From positions 62,001 through 126,000 of the forward strand of contig JAQXKZ010000015.1 of the NCBI GenBank assembly GCA_029010715.1: a DNA stretch of 64,000 bases, in the 5' to 3' direction. Each line of letters begins with the position of its first letter. The stretch's first letter is position 1. Source of the DNA: Clostridiales bacterium. Its GTDB lineage: Bacteria; Bacillota; Clostridia; Oscillospirales; Oscillospiraceae. Under the pieces are notes generated by a model. That model was not told the DNA's origin, searched no databases, and was given only the letters and a program-made list of their open reading frames with translations. Positions 61,264-64,000 of the stretch are shown here, in pieces. Position numbers and translations under genes: made by a program.

Positions 61264-62565
61264 TTATTCAAGGTTGGCGACGGCCCACTGCAGTATCTCA
61301 TTGCTGAGCGCGCCGGAGGTCGTGATGCCGTAGCCGCCGCGCTCGACAAGAGTAACAAAAGCGTAAGGATGCTCATCGTCCGCGAGAAAGCCTACAAACC
61401 ATGAGTGCGAGTCGCCGTCACCGAGCTCTGCAGTGCCGGTTTTGGCGCAGAGCCTGAGCCCCGGGAAGTTCTCCTCGCCCTGATAGTGGTCGACGACGTT
61501 GTAGTTCATCATCTGCGTCAGCTGCGCAGCCGTGGCCGGCTCAACGAGCGCAGTCGTGACAGGCTCCTCACCGGCTATCATGTGCGGCTCGACGAGCGTG
61601 CCGCCGTTGGCAATGGCGCAGAGGTAGCGCAGCATGGCATAGGGACAGACGAGGTCGGTCGACTGGCCGATGCCGGACCAGCCAAGCTCCGGGTCGCCGA
61701 CAAACTCGGTCGGGTAGCTGCCCGCGACGCAGTCGATCCCGTCGAGGCTGTGGGTGTCGAGAAAACCGTACTGCGTGACGTAGCTGACCATGGTGTCCTG
61801 CCCGAGCATGACGGCCATCTGGGCGAAGGCAATATTGCAGGAGTTTGAAAGCGCCTGCTCAAAGGTCTGCGTATAGTGTGCGGCCTTGCAGGTGACGGGT
61901 ACGCCGGCAATCTTATATTCGCCCTCGCAATAGAAGCTACGCTCGTTAATATCGGGGATGTTCTCAATGGCCGCGGCGGCGGTCACGAGCTTGAAGGTGG
62001 AGCCGGGAGTGTAGGACGCGGAGAGGCAGCGGTTGAGGTACGCGCCGTCCGGGATCTCGCCCTCGGTGTCGAGCGGGTCGACGGTCGGGGTAGAGACCAT
62101 GCCGAGCAGCTCGCCGGTCTTGTAGTTGCACACGAGTACGGCGGCCTTGCGGTCGCTGCCGAGGAGCTCGTATATCTTATTGTTGAGCCGTGCGTCGACG
62201 GTCAGGGTCAGGGTCGTGTTTTCAATATGCGTCGTGCCGGTCAGCAGGCTGAAGTCCTGGGTATCACGGCGGTAGCGGGAGAGTATGCCGGTGCCGGTAC
62301 GGCCCCAGTAGTCGCCGGTGACGTGGTAGTTCGCGGTACGGGTTTCGGCGTCGGGGGAGAAGAGCTCGTCTATGCCGCCGAAGGAGGCGAGGACTATGCC
62401 GCTGCGGTCCAGCAGCTGGCCGGTCGAGCCGGAGTTGGCACGCGAGAAGTAGAGCGCCCAGTCGTGGCCGTAGTCAATATAGTTGAGCACGTAAACCGTC
62501 ATGCCGAAGATCACGGCGGCGGCGAGAAGCAGCACGCAGAGCGCGCGGTTGGTTATTTTTCGCAT
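61264..62565 (-). CDS. Penicillin-binding protein, class B transpeptidase
   Basis: 433 residues. One N-terminal TM helix (about 8-30), a short dimerisation-like region, and a transpeptidase domain. Active-site motifs: SxxK as PGSTFKLV, SxN as LSNSCNIA, KTG as AKTGTAELGD. At this length it lacks the large PBP2 pedestal and PASTA domains, resembling the short PbpA type paired with RodA. The ATG at 62565 is 10 nt after GGAGG. It overlaps the FtsW/RodA gene by 13 nt, forming a glycosyltransferase-transpeptidase pair. Confidence 0.92.
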   Translation of the reverse strand: MRKITNRALCVLLLAAAVIFGMTVYVLNYIDYGHDWALYFSRANSGSTGQLLDRSGIVLASFGGIDELFSPDAETRTANYHVTGDYWGRTGTGILSRYRRDTQDFSLLTGTTHIENTTLTLTVDARLNNKIYELLGSDRKAAVLVCNYKTGELLGMVSTPTVDPLDTEGEIPDGAYLNRCLSASYTPGSTFKLVTAAAAIENIPDINERSFYCEGEYKIAGVPVTCKAAHYTQTFEQALSNSCNIAFAQMAVMLGQDTMVSYVTQYGFLDTHSLDGIDCVAGSYPTEFVGDPELGWSGIGQSTDLVCPYAMLRYLCAIANGGTLVEPHMIAGEEPVTTALVEPATAAQLTQMMNYNVVDHYQGEENFPGLRLCAKTGTAELGDGDSHSWFVGFLADDEHPYAFVTLVERGGYGITTSGALSNEILQWAVANLE

Positions 62566-64000
62566 GGCTGCCACACCTCCCAGTCCGAAGGATCGTCGCC
62601 GGGTTCAAAGCCCTCGGGGACTGTGCCGCTGCCGTCGTCATCCGCGCCGCCGTCATCGTCATCCACGGGCTTGTCAGGGCGCACGACGAAGCTTGCGTTT
62701 CGCCGTGTATCCGAGCCTTTGATGAAGGCCATGAGCATCCAGCAGGAGATAAGCGAGGTGCCGCCGCGGGAGACAAAGGGGAAGGTGACGCCGGTGAAGG
62801 GCAGAAGATCAAGAGAGCCGAACACATTGAGCGCGAGCTGCACGAGCAGCATGCTCATAGCCGCGCAGGCGGCAATGGAATAGTAGGCCGAGCGGCAGTG
62901 GCGCGCGCTGCGTACGGCGAAGAAAGCGAGAACGAGCACGGCAAGGACCATTATCAGGCCGATGATGAGTCCCTGCTCCTCGCAGATAACGGCAAAAACC
63001 ATATCGGTATTCGCGGCGAAAATGTCCTTGAGCCATCCCGCGCCGGCGCCCTTGCCGTAGAGACCGCCGGACGCGGCGGCAGACATGGCGCGCGTCTGCT
63101 GGAAGCCCTTGTCATACACGTCCTCCCATGCGTGGCCCCAGGTCGCGAAGCGCTGGGCAATATAGGGTTTGACGCTGACGGCGAGAAATCCCGCAAGGCC
63201 GGCGCCTGTAACGGCGAGCAGAACGGTCGCAATGGAGCCGGAGCGCAGGTAGGAAATGACGAGGAAGGTGGCAAAGAAGATAAGCGCAGTGCCGAAGTCG
63301 CCGATCAGGGCGAGGGCAATAACGCAGAAGGCAGAGAAGCCGATGAAGGCGTAGAGGTTATTTCTGCGGTACAGCCGGTCGAGCGTGGAGGCGCCGACAT
63401 AGATGTAGCCGACCTTCACAAGCTCGGATGGCTGAAAGGAGAAACCGCCGAACTCCAGCCAGTTCCTCGCGCCGAGCACGGCCTCGCTCAGAACAATATT
63501 GACGGCCATGAGGATTACGGCGAACACCGCGACAGGGATACGCGCGGCGGCGGTACGGCCGAGCCTGCGCAGCCACCAGCCGGTCAGAATGAACAGTACC
63601 ACGCCGGTGATGGTCAGGATGATCTGCTTATACATATCGTCAGGCGTGGAGGAGGCGGCGACGGACATGCCGAGAGTAGTGAGGAAGAAGGCGAGAGTCT
63701 CCACCTCGAAGCCGGAGCGGTTTATGACGCGCATGGCGTTATAGCAGCACCACTCCAGAGCGATGAGCGCGATGAAGGCAAGAGCGATGGAAAACAGCCG
63801 CTCCCCGTCAGAGGTGAGGCTGTGCTGCAGCAGCAGAAACAGCTGGAGGAGGGTCAGCTCAAAAAGAGTGACCGAGGGAGAGACTCCCTGTCCGGCGACG
63901 GTGCGGCCGGATTCGTAATCGAGCCTTGCGTCGTGGCTGAGCTCATAGAAGCGCAGAGACTCACCGGCGATATTTATCAGATCCCCGTGCACGACGGGCA
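62553..64000 (-). CDS. FtsW/RodA/SpoVE family peptidoglycan polymerase, probable N-terminal FHA domain (partial)
   Basis: Runs off the right edge; 482 residues are visible. SEDS features: ARNWLEFGGFSFQPSELVKV, IGDFGTALIFF with the catalytic Asp, EEQGLIIGL, and PFTGVTFPFVSRGGTSLI. About ten TM helices are present. The N-terminal soluble part ends PVVHGDLINIAGESLRFYEL, the pattern of the last strands of an FHA domain (HGDxIxIxxxxLRF), before the first TM helix at about residue 45. The acidic C-terminal tail (PVDDDDGGADDDG) is unusual. Co-transcribed with the short transpeptidase. It polymerises glycan from lipid II. Confidence 0.9.
   Translation of the reverse strand, partial: PVVHGDLINIAGESLRFYELSHDARLDYESGRTVAGQGVSPSVTLFELTLLQLFLLLQHSLTSDGERLFSIALAFIALIALEWCCYNAMRVINRSGFEVETLAFFLTTLGMSVAASSTPDDMYKQIILTITGVVLFILTGWWLRRLGRTAAARIPVAVFAVILMAVNIVLSEAVLGARNWLEFGGFSFQPSELVKVGYIYVGASTLDRLYRRNNLYAFIGFSAFCVIALALIGDFGTALIFFATFLVISYLRSGSIATVLLAVTGAGLAGFLAVSVKPYIAQRFATWGHAWEDVYDKGFQQTRAMSAAASGGLYGKGAGAGWLKDIFAANTDMVFAVICEEQGLIIGLIMVLAVLVLAFFAVRSARHCRSAYYSIAACAAMSMLLVQLALNVFGSLDLLPFTGVTFPFVSRGGTSLISCWMLMAFIKGSDTRRNASFVVRPDKPVDDDDGGADDDGSGTVPEGFEPGDDPSDWEVWQPCEK

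Noticed and set aside
1-64000. CRISPR arrays, rRNA, tRNA, prophage or conjugative modules
   Set aside because: I looked for regular spacer repeats, T-loop GGTTCGA-type signals and phage structural genes and saw none; an isolated tRNA could be missed by eye, and tRNAscan would settle it.

Overview
The window is a GC-rich chromosomal segment of a Gram-positive bacterium, most likely a gut member of the class Clostridia (Oscillospiraceae-like). The grounds are Firmicutes gene order (dprA-topA-trmFO, plsX-rnc-smc-ftsY, yhbY-nadD-yqeK-rsfS), long-form HPF, TrmFO, a class B sortase, RpsU, frequent TTG/GTG starts with strong GGAGG ribosome sites, and frequent ATA isoleucine codons. There is one intact insertion sequence. 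I saw no rRNA, tRNA, CRISPR array or prophage.

Layout. 1-6 kb: relA (5' part, off the edge) and recJ on the minus strand, a putative metal exporter on plus, then a minus operon of a sugar nucleotidyltransferase and galE. 6.0-7.1 kb: an IS1202/IS481-like insertion sequence bounded by an exact 26-bp direct repeat. 7.1-9.9 kb: two overlapping envelope genes, a six-helix protein with a 12-residue tandem repeat tail and a membrane-anchored leucine-rich-repeat protein. 10-13.4 kb: hpf, a small zinc-ribbon protein, rsmI and a methyltransferase. 13.7-20.3 kb: two polytopic glycosyltransferase-like proteins, a lipoprotein, a dipeptidase, a DegT-like protein and a ProX-type editing protein. 20.4-28 kb: a membrane-anchored EEP phosphodiesterase, glyA, an ECF sigma/anti-sigma pair, threonine dehydratase and an SLC13-type permease.

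28.3-46.4 kb is the conserved core: a TrmH-type methyltransferase, then dprA, topA, trmFO, plsX, rnc, a radical SAM protein, smc, ftsY, rdgB, yhbY, a nadD-yqeK fusion, rsfS, leuS and rpsU. Most junctions overlap or nearly touch. 46.8-64 kb is nearly all minus strand: class B sortase, the metNIQ methionine transporter, a membrane XRE regulator, a large flavin/Fe-S enoate-reductase-like enzyme, a TetR-flippase pair, DUF6056, YdcF, ABC-F, a small hypothetical protein, a penicillin-binding transpeptidase and an FtsW/RodA protein that seems to carry an FHA domain (it runs off the right edge).

The most exciting element lies upstream of metN. A consensus promoter is followed by a 36-codon ORF with its own Shine-Dalgarno sequence, in which 10 of the 15 codons from 9 to 23 are AUG. 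Next come a plausible antiterminator, a 16-bp intrinsic terminator with a U tract, and metN-metI-metQ. This has the architecture of ribosome-mediated transcription attenuation responding to methionine (or charged tRNA-Met), in a phylum where methionine genes are normally controlled by SAM riboswitches, T-boxes or repressors. Other points are an SMC whose two coiled-coil arms look symmetrically shortened, a lysine/alanine-rich tail on TopA, a 16-codon ORF with a GC hairpin between metI and metQ, and an unexplained long-range inverted repeat plus terminator at 28.0-28.2 kb.
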